From contig OZ024827.1 of the NCBI GenBank assembly GCA_964016985.1, positions 17,737,374 through 17,801,373 on the forward strand: a stretch of DNA of 64,000 nucleotides. The letters run 5' to 3'. The DNA is from Anodontia alba (taxonomy: Eukaryota > Mollusca > Bivalvia > Lucinida > Lucinidae). A program made the position numbers and the translations under genes. Below are positions 32,260-43,702 of this stretch, in pieces; position 1 is the first letter of the stretch, and each line of letters starts with the position of its first letter. The notes below the pieces were generated by a model. The model did no database searches. It had not been told where the DNA came from and saw only the letters and a list, made by a program, of their open reading frames with translations.

Positions 32260-32608
32260 GCATGAACACAGTTACACACTATTATATTCATACGTCATGT
32301 AATTTATCACACTGGCCACACTGAAATAATGAAGATCCTCTGACTAGTATTATCTATCCAAGGTCTTCACCGCTCATTAGCATAATTAATGGGAATAGAT
32401 ACATCTTTAAGAGGATTACTAAGGCATCAAAATATTTATACCCCACTTTCTTTTCACTGGAGGCTACTCTATAAAGGTAATAGGTTTTCTTTTTTCTTTT
32501 TTTTTTTTAAAGCAGTCTCCACTTTGAAAGGCTTGCCTGCAAAAGTCTTCCTTTGAAAAATGGCAGCGAAATCTTCATGATTATCCATGCCCAATAACTC
32601 CTTTACAT

Positions 32609-32840
32609 TTGGTTGGGTTGGGGTTTTACAAGCCAGTCAATGCCATTAAGGTCATATTGAGCTGGTCAGTTTACCTTACCACACTTTTCCTGGGTAGGCT
32701 CAGTCCTCTGTTAACCAGTACTTGAGCACATTCTCCCGCCAGAAACTGCCAATTGCCCTTCTTGTATCAGCACAGGAAAAAGAATGACTGTAGAAAATAT
32801 TTCATCAACAATCTCCATGAAAGAATGTTGCCGGACCTGT
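32609..32840 (-). mobile_element. SINE type 1, head missing
   Basis: Body and tail match the 909 copy (ggttttacaagccagtcaatg; gaaagaatgttgccgg), but the sequence leaves the family before the tRNA-like head. A family F copy follows directly. Confidence 0.6.
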
Positions 32841-33098
32841 CTTTTACCTTATACTAGAATTTCAACAAGTCCATTTCACTGCCTGTCGATGTGTCTGAAA
32901 AGTGCTCATTGGAAGACACGCAGTGTAGACTCTCTAATCATGATCTTGGTCTATCCTGTTTGCTCAGGCATGTCTGTCTGAATACTTCTTATCATAACTT
33001 TGGCAACTCAATAACAGAACAGAACAGAAATTTATTGGATACAACTTCTAGGATTGGATATAACCTGTAGAATGAACAACCGAGGCCCTGGCCATACA

Positions 33099-33430
33099 GT
33101 TGACTCTCATTATCTCAAAGTCCAAGGGACTCTCTGAAATACTTAGAGATATCCGAAGCTCGACATATCAGATTTGCAGATTTGAGGGAACAATAAATCT
33201 AACAACCACATTTTACAAACGTATACATGTATGTAATTTGATTCCTGAAGTTAGAGATATATAAAAAATATTGTGGAAAAGAGGAGGAATTGCTCCTCGG
33301 GAGCAATTTCTCCTCTTTTCCACAATATTTTGTAACCTGCTGTTAGATTTCCCCGAAAACAGGGGCCAGATTTCTACTTCGAGATAAGCGGTTATTCAAG
33401 ATAAGTGAGATTGAGAGAACGAGAGTCAAC
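33099..33430. mobile_element. inverted-repeat element, 'gttgactctc' ends
   Basis: Ends gttgactctcattatctc and gagagaacgagagtcaac. Central hairpin attgtggaaaagaggaggaa/ttgctcc with complement. About 330 bp, no ORF. Confidence 0.7.
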
Positions 33431-33432
33431 CA

Positions 33433-33621
33433 TACTTATAAAATTTCAATAAGTCCATTTTACTACATGTTCCTGAGATTTAAAAATGCTTGATGACTGG
33501 CAAACAGTGTAGACCCTGATCAGATGCCACATTTGATCAGATGCTACAGAATGTGGCATCTGATCAGGGTCTACACTGTTTGCTGAGGTCTGTCTGTCCA
33601 AATAGTTAGTGTAAATATGGA
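33433..33621 (+). mobile_element. family F element
   Basis: Hairpin ggcaaacagtgtagaccctg/atcagatgccacat with complement containing an extra half-arm; right end tccaaatagttagtgtaaat. Confidence 0.65.
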
Positions 33622-34102
33622 AACCGAAACTGCAATAAAATACAGCTGTACAAGTACAATATATATATGCACCTGACAACATAGAAGGAATGCAATACAG
33701 AGATTTTGTTTCAATTTCTTGGCAGAATGTGATATATACAATGTGTATCTTGCTCTCAGATCTCTCTTACACACTTGCACTGACAAATAACAAAATATAT
33801 GTACTCATAATAACTATATTGAGATTTATCTCTGATATCAGATTATTCTGACAATTGCTCATATCTCGGACCTAATAATACCCAGACTTGTCACTAACGG
33901 AACTGCAAAGTTATGTTGTCTTGGCTTGACTTTAGCGCTATTTTACAGCACAATGATCTTTAAAGATGAGTTTGGATAATAACTGAAGTTGTAATAAATT
34001 GTTTTTAATAGGTTTGGTTGAAAAATGTTCGGTCAAATTGATAAAATTGAAGTTATACCATCATTTTGGGTGAATTTCTGATGATTTTCTGCTAAAAGTG
34101 CC
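33622..34102. other. no gene seen
   Basis: AT-rich sequence without recognised repeats or coding frames. Confidence 0.4.
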
Positions 34103-34114
34103 GAAAATAGCTAT

Positions 34115-34351
34115 TTTTTTTTTTTTTTGATTTGGGTTTTACGGCCCTTTCAAGAACATTTCACTTATATCGGGCTGATCGTTCATCAAAGGTGGGCGAA
34201 AACCGGAGAACCCGGAGAAAAACCACCTGACCATCAGTAAGCAGAACTTGGCTTTCCCACATATGACCCGAGCGAGGCTCAAACCACAGCGGTGAGAAAC
34301 CTAATGGATTAAGAGTCAACTCTCTTATCCACTAGGCTACGGGGGCCCAAA
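34115..34351 (-). mobile_element. tRNA-derived SINE (type 2) with oligo(A) tail
   Basis: The 12-bp target duplication gaaaatagctat is at 34103-34114 and 34352-34363. On the - strand the head reads CCCGTAGCCTAGTGGATAAG (box A region) with box B-like GGTTTGAGCCTC. The body has CTCCGGGTTCTCCGGTTTTC. The end reads GGGCCGTAAAACCCAAATC then A-rich. The head differs from type 1, but the last about 14 bases are shared. Confidence 0.8.
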
Positions 34352-34363
34352 GAAAATAGCTAT

Positions 34364-35013
34364 AATGGGTACCTAGGTTTCTTGGTGATGTTTACAAAAA
34401 ATGTTTGATTTTCCTTAAATATAATGCTGCAGTCTTGAAGGTAATACATTAAAGTATTGCTTTTTAAAAACAAATCTCAGATATTTTGAGAAATAAATGA
34501 AATATGATCATATAAACTTCATCATACAAAATTATGTAACTCAGCCACGACAACATATTTCCAATAAATATGATACTGTACCATAGTTACTAGTCCAGCA
34601 TGTACTGAGTCCAAGCTCATATAAAAGGACAAATCTACTCATAGCTCAAAGAAATAAAAATGTGCAACGATAATACCCACCCCCACCCAACCCCTATCAT
34701 GTGCCAGAGAAATAACTCTATCAAAAACTGATGAAATTTGTCCATTAGCAATCCCAACCAGAACCAGATCTCCACAATACATGTACATGTATCAATGCAC
34801 ATACCAAGTTTGGTGAAAATCCACTGACATTTACTCAAGTTATTGTCCTGAAACAAAATAAGGATGGACTGACACACAGATGGCCAACGTGAAATCATAA
34901 TACTTTGTCACTATCGTGTTGTGGGGTATAAAAATACCAATACTTTTTGGTTAAAAAAAAACAAAAAACAAAAGCACCTTCGGTAGCACTATGTATGTCC
35001 TTACATGTACATG
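34364..35013. other. no gene seen
   Basis: AT-rich sequence. The part at 34690-34900 (ccatcagtaatcccaacc-like, 'ggtgaaaatccactgacat') resembles decayed dispersed repeats. No coding evidence. Confidence 0.4.
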
Positions 35014-35360
35014 TACCGTATTCGACCTAATTACCGCACTGTGCGCTTAGGTTTTTCAAAATTACTGGGAACATTCAGATGTGATAAAATATGTACCTAT
35101 TAAGGATACACTATAAAAAGATCAGAAAAGGACTTATTTGATGATGATTATGCGATTTTTTTTCTGATTTTCTTTATAAAGGCATATGTTGTGGGTACTC
35201 ATTTGAATTGCATGGACAAGTCGATGCACTTCAAATGAGAACCCACAACATATGCCTTTATAAAAAAGTAAATAAAAAGTACACTGGCTGTAATAAGACT
35301 ACGGAATTTCATGAGTGTGCGCTTATAGGGGTATGTGCGGTAATTGGATCGAATACGGTA
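35014..35360 (+). mobile_element. family I element, well preserved
   Basis: Ends taccgtattcgacctaatta and taattggatcgaatacggta. Hairpin aggcatatgttgtgggtact/catttgaattgcatg with complement around acaagtc. Confidence 0.75.
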
Positions 35361-36130
35361 TTTACTTTTACTGAGCACATGATTGTTATTAAGGGCAACC
35401 CTTTATAAACACAATTTGGCAGTTACTGTAGCAATAACAGAGTTCTCCAAACATAACTAACATTAATAATAAAAAAAATGCCATGTGAAGTTTAATAAAA
35501 ATCCCAACCAGGGATAATTTAAAAGTAGACGGAGTAACAGAAGCAAAAATTCAGGAAACAAATTGTGAAATGAACACCATGGCATTGCTGTTCATTTCAA
35601 CGCAAAACAATTCAGACACAACATCAGAAAAGGTACTTTCATGCATGTACATAAAGTATTCAGATCAGCCTGTGCATTCTCATAGTCTGATCATAAACTT
35701 GACTTGGAGCATTATGGATATCCAAAGATACAAAGTTTCTTCATGCAGATCACAAAGACTGATCAGACAATGTGGATGTTCAGGCTATTTGATTCTTTGT
35801 TGGGCGCACATGTCAAAAGGAACATTTTCACATTTTCTTACTTTTTCCTCTTGTTTCTTCACGAGTACTCATCAGAAGTGCACTGTCAAAAATGAATGTT
35901 TTTTTTTTTTTGTTTTTTTTTTTTTGTGGATCAAACAAATATTGTAAGAAATTGTAAGAAAACAAATATCCCAAACATATTTAAGTACACTGTAAATTTA
36001 AAACTCTAGTTTACTTACAGAAACATTAGATTGTGCACACTATTATAGCAAACTACAGCTGACACAGGCTGAACGTCTTTGCTGTTTAGATATGCCCTAA
36101 AGACACATTTTTGCTTGATGCATTACAAAA

Positions 36131-37615
36131 ACAAGAGGGCCATGATGGCCCTATATCATTCACCTGACTCATGTTATACATAACATTGCTAACAGAGATG
36201 TAGTTCTAAAGGTCATGGTGACCATGACCATGACCCCTGCCCTAAGGGTCATCTTTTGGTCATAAGAAACATCCCTACTATGTTTGAGTGTCCTAGCCCC
36301 AAGCATTGCAAAGTTAACAAGCTTTTTTTAGTACTAAAGGTCATGGTGACCTTGACCATGACCTGTGCTCTCAGTGTCATCTACTGGTTAGAACCAACAT
36401 CCCTTCTAAGTTTGAGGGTCCTAGCCCCAAGCATTGCCAACTTATCAAGCTTTTTAGTACTAAAGGTCCTGGTGACCTTGACCTTTGCCCTCAGGATCAT
36501 CTACTGGTAAGGACCAACATCTCTACTAAGTTTGAGGGTCCTAACCATAAGCATTGCAGAATTGTAAGGTTTTTTGGTCCTAAAGGTTACGGTGACCTGG
36601 ACCTTTGGCTTAAAGGTCACTTACTCTTCAGGTCCATCCTCCCTTTTCGTTTGATAGTCCTAGGCCTAATTATTGCCAATGGCTTTTTGCTCTATGTAAA
36701 ATGTGACCCCCCATCCTCCCCACCCCTGGGTGGGGCCTCTTTTCATCCTAGGAGCATAATTTGAACACTCTTGTCAGAGGACCTCCAGGCAATGTTTTAT
36801 ACCAATTATCAAAGGCCTAGGCCTTGCACTTTCAGACAAGAAGATTTTTAAAGTTTTTTCCTATATAAGTCTTTGTAAAACATGCCGGCCCTGGGGCTGG
36901 GCCATTTTTTTATAATTTGAACAATCCTGTTAGAGGTTCACTAGGTGATGCTATGTACCCAATATCAAAGGCCCGGGCCTTCTGGTTTCAGATAAGAAAA
37001 TTTTTGAAGGTTTTCTCTATATAAGTCTATGTAAAACATGTTGGCCCCAGGGTGGGGTCATTTTGGCCCCAGGGCAATAACTTGAACAATCTTTGTAGAG
37101 GTCCACTGGGTGAAGCAACATATCAAATATCAAAGGCCTGGGCCTTCTACTTTCAGACAAGAAGATTTTTTAAAGTTTTTCCCTATATGGGTCAATGTAA
37201 AACAAGTGACCCCCAGCCCGGCGCCATTTTTGACCCAAGGGCTATAAGTTGAATACTTTTGGTAGAGGTCCACTAGATAAAGCTACATATCAAATATCAA
37301 AGACGTGGGCCTTCTGGTTTCAGACAAGAATGTTTTTTAAGTTTTCAGTTAAAAAATCTATTTTTAGCTGCCCTAGATGTGCAATGGACTTCAACCATCT
37401 GAATAACTTTGAAAGAGGATCTCAACCATTTGAATAACTTTGGAAGAGGACCAATCAAGGATCATTTCTGTGAAGTTTGGTCAAAATCCAAACTGGGGTT
37501 TAGGAGGAGATATCATTTGACGAATTTTGTTTAAGGGTGCACATATGGACCGACAGACGACAGACAAAATGTGATCACAAAAGCTCAGCTTGTCACTATG
37601 TGACAAGTGAGCTAA
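36131..37615 (+). mobile_element. composite dispersed element with two internal tandem arrays
   Basis: Begins acaagagggccatgatggcc and ends with a hairpin (cttgtcac/gtgacaag) followed by tgagctaat. Inside are about three 120-130 bp units (ggtcatggtgaccttgacc, 36210-36600) and about four 145-bp units (caaatatcaaaggcctggg, 36790-37350). The hairpin close to a CTAA end is reminiscent of Helitron 3' ends, but no Rep/helicase is present, so the class is uncertain. Confidence 0.55.
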
Positions 37616-37659
37616 TGATTATTGTAACGGTTCTAAAATTTAGAACCTTTATCACATAC

Positions 37660-37825
37660 TTAACACTTATCATGCTATGAAAAGATTCAGCAGACAACAA
37701 ACTGATGATATTTTTCTTACTTTTCCAAGAAAACAGGATTTGACACTTTGTCAAATCCTATTTTCTAAGAAAAACATTTCAAAATGGTGTCTGCTGAAAT
37801 TTCTACCCAGAATGCAAAGTGTTAA
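37660..37825. mobile_element. family C element, shortened
   Basis: Ends ttaacacttatcatgct and agaatgcaaagtgttaa. Core ccaagaaaacaggatttgac/actttg with complement. Confidence 0.65.
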
Positions 37826-38446
37826 CTTCCCTAAATTTTATTATGCTTAAAAAAATGTAACTGGTGGCAAAGTTCCAGATAAGGTGTATTAAAGCAAGTT
37901 CTGATTTTTTTTTTTCTCCGTGAAATCATTAATTTTGTTGTCGATACAGACCAGAAGTGCCTCACGATGGCACTTCTAATGAGTACCAACAATATATGCT
38001 TTCATGGAGATTTCAAGAATCATCTGATCTGGGTCTGTACTGTTCACATATGCATTTTCTCAAAATATATTGCCAGAAAAAGTTGTTGTAGAAAATTTCA
38101 GGACAGTTACTAGTGTTGGGTCAATCATTGGTTATGTAAAACTGACTGATCATTGGCTATCCGATGACAAGCACAGTCTTCACGAAATCTTTTCTACTAA
38201 TGCAGGACAGCTGTCAGACAGACTGCAATATTTTGCAGAACAGATAAGTATCTGCAGGACTAAAGGCATATTTGTTGTCAGAATATTATTTTTATTTTCT
38301 TTGCTAAGATTCACAGGATATTTGTCAGACAGACTTAAAGTTTTTGCAAAAAATGAAAAACTGCCAGTTTTGTCAGGCAGTGCACTTATCGTGAAGACTG
38401 CAAGCAGAAAATATATTCATTCTTAATTCAGCCCTCTTCCTGTATT

Positions 38447-38635
38447 CATAGCTCCAGATAAGAGGAATATCCACTATTTTTTTTTTCTTATTTCTCCAAG
38501 AAAATGTATGTTGTGGATGCTTATTAGAAGCACTTCAGCAAGGCACTTCTAAAGAGTACCCACAACATTATGTTTTCATCTCTTAGAGAAAATATCGGAA
38601 CTACTTGGTTGAAAAATTGCCTTATCTGGAGCTGT
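38447..38635 (+). mobile_element. family B element with perfect outer repeats
   Basis: Ends catagctccagataag and cttatctggagctgtg. Hairpin aagaaaatgtatgttgtgga/tgcttattagaagcac with complement. Confidence 0.75.
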
Positions 38636-39040
38636 GCCTATTTTGGGCTTTTTTTTTTTATATAAATCAGTTCACTTTACCTTTATTCACCAGTCACCAC
38701 AAATCTAAAAAGATCCAAACAGACAACTTCGTATTTCATTTCTTACAACATGCCTACTAAAATAATAAAAGTGAGAAAATATATGTTCCTAAAAAACAGA
38801 ATTAGCTGACTGAAAATTCTTTAGAATCATCAGTCACAAGAGGCAAAAGTGATGATCGTTTTATTGGACCATCAGGACAACACTAACAATTACATTAAAA
38901 GATTCCTGTGAACATTACAAGCTGGTTCAATTGATTCAGGTCTTCAATGTTCACACATATATGATGCCAAAACAGAAGCAGTTACTGTGGCATGTCTTAT
39001 TTTCTTAAACAAAAACAATTCTCTTAAACAACTATAGTTA

Positions 39041-39253
39041 ACTCTTGTCCTGCTGAACCCGGATATGCCCTGCCTTTGCAAACTCTGTAGATCCAGATCA
39101 GTTGGCTCCTTAGAAGCCAACTGATCTGGATCTACATTGTTTGTCATTCATTAAGTGAATACATGTATATATCAAAAATCTGGATTAAGTAATCTGACTG
39201 GCTGACAATTAGAAATGGATGTGGCATCTTAATTTATTCAGCATGAGAAGGGT
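39041..39253 (-). mobile_element. family D element
   Basis: Ends actcttgtcctgctgaa and agcatgagaagggt between GTTA and TAAC. Hairpin cagatcagttggctcc with complement. Confidence 0.75.
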
Positions 39254-39315
39254 TAACTGAGCAGCAATGTGAGAAACTGTACACACAGCAAAACAGAGAT
39301 CAGCCTGTGCACCCA

Positions 39316-39522
39316 CATAGCTGCTGATAAGGTGCTTTTTTCTCAGTTGAAAAGTTTATATTTTTCCCTACTTGAATTTCTCCACAAATACATATGTTGT
39401 GGGTACTCACTGAAATCACCTCACTGGGGCACTTCCAGTGAGTACCCACAAAATATGTTTTCATGGAGAAATAAGAAAACTATTATGTGGATCTCTCCTC
39501 TTATTTAAATTTGGAGCTTTGC
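39316..39522 (+). mobile_element. family B element
   Basis: Left end catagctgctgataaggtgc; hairpin tccacaaatacatatgttgt/gggtactcactgaaa with complement; right end cttatttaaatttggagct. Confidence 0.65.
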
Positions 39523-39776
39523 ATCCAAGCAGTCTGATTAATTGTCCATATAGTGAAACCATGGATTCTTGGCTATTAATATAACAGACTTCCAAACGAT
39601 GACTGTTATTAGGCTACCTAGGTAGACACTAGACAGGCTGGTTCTACATGTAGTTGTCACTGGGTGCACACATCACAAGGTACATCTCAAATTACAGCTC
39701 AATTGATATTCAAACTATGACAAGCCTACAAGGCACCTTATTGTATACAGAAACTACACCAGAAAACTTGGTAAGC

Positions 39777-40015
39777 AGGGCCCAGTTGTTCAAAGCTAAC
39801 AATGTCGTTAGTTAACGATTCATTAAAATTTACATCGAGAGATATGCAAATATGCTGAAATTTTTTGCTGAAAAAACGTGAGTAGCTTTTGCAGTACTCA
39901 CATTTTTTTTCAGCAAAAAATATCAGAATATTGTATATTGAATCCACTAAAACAGTTAACGAAATGACCCTCAACGAGCTTGTTAAGCTAACGACGCTTT
40001 GAACAAGTGGGCCCA
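39777..40015. mobile_element. family G element
   Basis: Ends agggcccagttgttcaaagc and tgaacaagtgggccc; core tttttgctgaaaaaacgtga with a shortened loop. Confidence 0.75.
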
Positions 40016-40097
40016 GGAGTATTTGACAGTAATTCTAGGGTACTGACTGCTCATAAGAAGCATATCACTGAGATGCTTCTGATGAGTACCAGAATCT

Positions 40098-40523
40098 ATG
40101 GTAAATGTCCTAAAATTTCAAATACTTTATTCCATACTTTTTTTTTTGTCAAAATTTTACTTTTTATGCAGTTGTTTCTTAAAATATCTAACCCTTGTCA
40201 TGCTGGATAAATTAAGATGCCATGCCCACTTCTAATTGTCAGCCAGTTAGATTACTTCATATAGATTGTTGACAGAAATGCACATACTGATTGACAAACA
40301 GCTCAGATCCAAATCAGTTGGCTTCTTCAGAAGCCAACTGATATGGTCTACTCTGTTTGCAAAGGCAGGGCATATCCAGGTTCAACAGGACCAGTTAATG
40401 GAATGGCAAACAGTGTAGACCCTGATCAGACTGCTCCTTCAAGAGCAGTCTGATCTGGGAACTGCACTGTTTTCATATGCCAATTTGTCAGAAACTATGG
40501 TGTGAAATTTAGGACGGTTACCA
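40098..40523. mobile_element. family E element carrying a nested family D element
   Basis: Left end tatggtaaatgtcctaaaat, right end aatttaggacggttacc. The family D copy at 40191-40395 (TA-flanked) lies between atgcagttgtttctta and ggcaaacagtgtagac. Confidence 0.7.
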
Positions 40524-40556
40524 CAAATTTTTATGACAAAAATTTTTTTATCTAGC

Positions 40557-41036
40557 TTGCCCTCTCATCTACAGCTATGTAACCATGTACATGTACCAGC
40601 CCTCTCATCTGCAGCTATGTAACCATGTACATGTACTAGCCATCTCTTCTACAGCTATGTAATCATGTGCATGTACTAGCCATCTCTTCTACAGCTATGT
40701 AACCATGTACATGTACTAGACCTCTCTTCTACAGCTATGTAACCATGTACATGTACCAGCCATCTCTTCTACAGCTATGTAACCATGTGCATGTACTAGC
40801 TATCTCTTCTACAGCTATGTAACGATGTACATGTACTAGCCCTCTCTTCTACAGCTATGTAACCATGTACATGTACCAGCCATCTCTTCTACAGCTATGT
40901 AACCATGTACATGTACTAGCCCTCTCATCTACAGCTATGTTAGCATGTACATGTTCTAGCCCTCTCTTCCACAGATATGTAACCATGTACATGCACTAGC
41001 CCTCTCTTCTACAGCTATGTAACCATATACACGTAG
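40557..41036 (+). repeat. 40-bp minisatellite, about 12 units
   Basis: The unit reads ctctcttctacagctatgta then accatgtacatgtactagcc with few changes. The register is constant across 480 bp. Each unit holds the palindrome gtacatgtac. Confidence 0.95.
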
Positions 41037-41607
41037 TTCCCATATGCAATATGGTACTTTTGTGACTGTCTCTCACAGCACATCTGAATATATATAATAT
41101 CTAATGGTAAATATTTACATCACAACATATTCTGTTTAACTCTTCTAAGTTCTAACATTATTTTTCTTAAAAGAAATAACAATTCCAGCCGAGGCAAACA
41201 AAACATATATCAAACTTGTACATGACAAAACAATTAGCAGGGACACAGAGGACATAAATTTCTACAGTCCAAGATTATTAATTATGCAGACAGAATAAAA
41301 TATATCATTATCCAACATTATTAGAACAGAATAAAACAGACTATATATTAAAACTATACACATGCACATACCGACTGTATAAAAGCCAGCACTGGTGTTT
41401 AAAACTTCAGCACAATTTTTCTTTGATTTGGTTTTCAAATCGCTTTCAACAATTTTTCAGCCATACCTTGACTGTGTCTGTATGTCGCAGGGAGCTCAAT
41501 GCCCACTTTTAGCAAGCTGCCTCACTGAAATATCATGTCCAGACACGACATTATAGTCCACCTAGTCACATCATACTAAAAGCAGCCAGTACCATGTTTT
41601 TAACACT
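41037..41607. other. no gene seen
   Basis: AT-rich, apparently single-copy sequence after the minisatellite. No coding frame. Confidence 0.4.
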
Positions 41608-41774
41608 GAGCATTCTGTGTAAAATTTTCAGCTGATAAAAATTTTGAAATATTAATCTTAATTGTCCCCGAAAACAGCACATTTCAAGCAAACTGTCTGG
41701 AGACAGTTTGCATGAAATGTCAGATCCTATTTTCTTGGAAAAATAAGAAAAGTATCACCAATATTGTCTACTGA

Positions 41775-41880
41775 ATGAGCAAAGTTAAAGTCTTTGGTAT
41801 GACTCAGCCTGGGATCAAACCAACATTCCCATGGTCGTAAAGCGGACGCATTACCAGTTGAGCTACTGTGCCAGTTAAAC
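41775..41880 (-). mobile_element. tRNA-like SINE head fragment
   Basis: On the - strand ACTGGCACAGTAGCTCAACTG and GTTTGATCCCAGGCTGAG resemble Pol III boxes A and B. Only about 100 bp are recognisable. It is not a functional tRNA: the stems do not close well. Confidence 0.45.
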
Positions 41881-42054
41881 TTCCACACAATACCAGATAA
41901 AAAGGATATCAGCATAGCGCTAAAAGATGGCCGCCATAAAGCATGGCTAGATAAGAGCTGGTATGATCATAACTACACAATAATACATTTTCTTATTTCT
42001 CCATGAAAACATGTTGTGGGTACCCATATGTATTTGAGGAGATATAAGAAAATT

Positions 42055-42182
42055 TCCATACTTTTCCACACAAAAAAGGCCTCAACTGGTGCTTTAAATA
42101 TCCATACTTTTCCACACAAAAAAGGGCCTCAACTGGTGCTAAAAGCACCAGTTGAAGCCTTTTTTGTGTGGAAAAGTATGGA
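42055..42182. repeat. three-armed inverted repeat in a family B remnant
   Basis: A 39-40 bp arm (tccatacttttccacaca, aaaaaagg, cctcaactggtgct) occurs twice directly (42055-42093, 42101-42140) and once inverted (42144-42182). Confidence 0.85.
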
Positions 42183-42580
42183 TATTTTCTTATTTCTCCT
42201 CAAATACTTTTTTTTATTTCTCAATGAAAACATACACTAACTCAGCAGGGGAAAAAAAACTAACATTGACCCAGTCTCCCAAGGCTCCTAAATTTTGGAC
42301 TGGGTCCTAACTTTTCTGAGAAAATACATACTCTTAGGCCTTAATGCTTAATAGTCATTTATAATTGGCAGTAAGGGCCCCTAAGTCAAAATTGTTAGTC
42401 TTTATCCCTGTTCAGTGAGCTGCTCCTAATGAGTACATGTACCTGCAACATGTTTGAATAATCTGTTCATGGAGAAAAAAGACAAATATTTATCTGATAC
42501 CCTTATCCAAATTTACTGTAGTAGGATTAAATATTTTTCTTACATTCAATGAAAACAAATATAGTGTAGGTACTGCTTTA

Positions 42581-42855
42581 TTTGTTTGTGTTGAGGTTTT
42601 AAGACCCAGTCAACCCGATGGGTTCATGTCCAGCACAGTCAAGTTACTAACCACACTTTTACTGGGCAGACTTAGTCCTCTAAGTTAACCAGTATTGTGC
42701 ACATTTTTTCTTCTCAGCAGATGGGAGAAAATGACCATACAAAATATTTCATGATCAAATCTCCATAAAAGAATGCTGCCGACCCTGCATGGGTCGAACC
42801 AGCAACCTCCTGATCACCAGTCAGATGCACATCAAACTGAGCCACCGAGGCCGAC
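42581..42855 (-). mobile_element. SINE type 1, full length
   Basis: The 13-bp target duplication aggtactgcttta is at 42568-42580 and 42856-42868. The head is at the right end (gagccaccgaggccgac). It interrupts a family B-like sequence. Confidence 0.85.
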
Positions 42856-42869
42856 AGGTACTGCTTTAA

Positions 42870-43700
42870 AACAACAGATGATTAAGACACCTTTTTTCAA
42901 CCAAATGGATCAATATTTTTCTTCTCTCGATCTCCATGGAAACCTATGATGTGACACTGAGTACTCATTAGAAGCACATCATGGAGGTGCATCTAACTAT
43001 ACAACTGTGTACCCACAGCAAGGTCCCATGGAAAAATTAAGAAAGTAATCTGTATCAATATTTTTCTTATCTTTCCAAGGAAACATACATGTATAATGTG
43101 TGTACGGTGCTTTAATTAGTACCCACAGCAATGTCCTATGTAAAAATAAGAACAATTATCTTCTGGGTATTCTCTTACATGTATCTGAAATTGACACACC
43201 AATGTCTTCTACTGTCTTCACTTTAAGAATATTAACAATATTGTTGAGATTTCTACATATAGTTCATACATGTATTTGTTTTCCGTGGAAATAACAATGG
43301 AGCGAAACAAGGTTTGTCAGTCAGGGATCTATCTGCTTGCACTTTTGGTAAACATAACTATAATACTTTATTCAAAAGAAGTAAATTTCAATTTTGAAAA
43401 CTAAAAAATTACTTTTGTAAAAAATTGGGCAATTTAGCTTGTATCAGTGATCCAAAAGGCAATCTTAAACAGTTATACCCCTGACTGTTAGCAAAAAGAA
43501 AGTTATGTACACATGCATTGATTATATAAAAGCACTTTTTATGCATATGTTATAAATATAGGGTTAGTATAATAGAGTAAATTTTTGAGAACAAAAAACA
43601 ATGCACCAAAAGAAATGTATCAGCAACAAACTGAACAAAATTATCAACAATAAATAATACTATTTGTGCGTGACTTCTAGACGTGAAGGCATTTCCAAAT
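42870..43700. other. no gene seen; family B remnants and likely PDP1 3' flank
   Basis: Decayed family B arms at about 42900-43045 and 43060-43165 (gagtactcattagaagcaca), then AT-rich sequence up to the PDP1-like stop codon. Confidence 0.45.
43367..43372 (-). promoter_or_regulatory. candidate poly(A) signal of the PDP1-like gene
   Basis: AATAAA on the - strand about 330 bp past the stop codon. It is plausible as the 3' end of the transcript but unproven. Confidence 0.3.
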
Positions 43701-43702
43701 TA

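Noticed and set aside
35570..35947. 125-codon ORF ending in Phe-rich run
   Set aside because: Built from decayed hairpin-element sequence and a poly(T) tract.
38070..38426. 118-codon ORF
   Set aside because: Contains short inverted repeats (cagtcttcacg/cgtgaagactg; gtcagacagact twice) typical of a mobile element, with no domain, no splice context and low-complexity Phe/Leu runs.
40557..41036. CRISPR-like array with regular spacing
   Set aside because: The whole 40-bp unit repeats; there are no unique spacers, and the genome is eukaryotic. It is a minisatellite.
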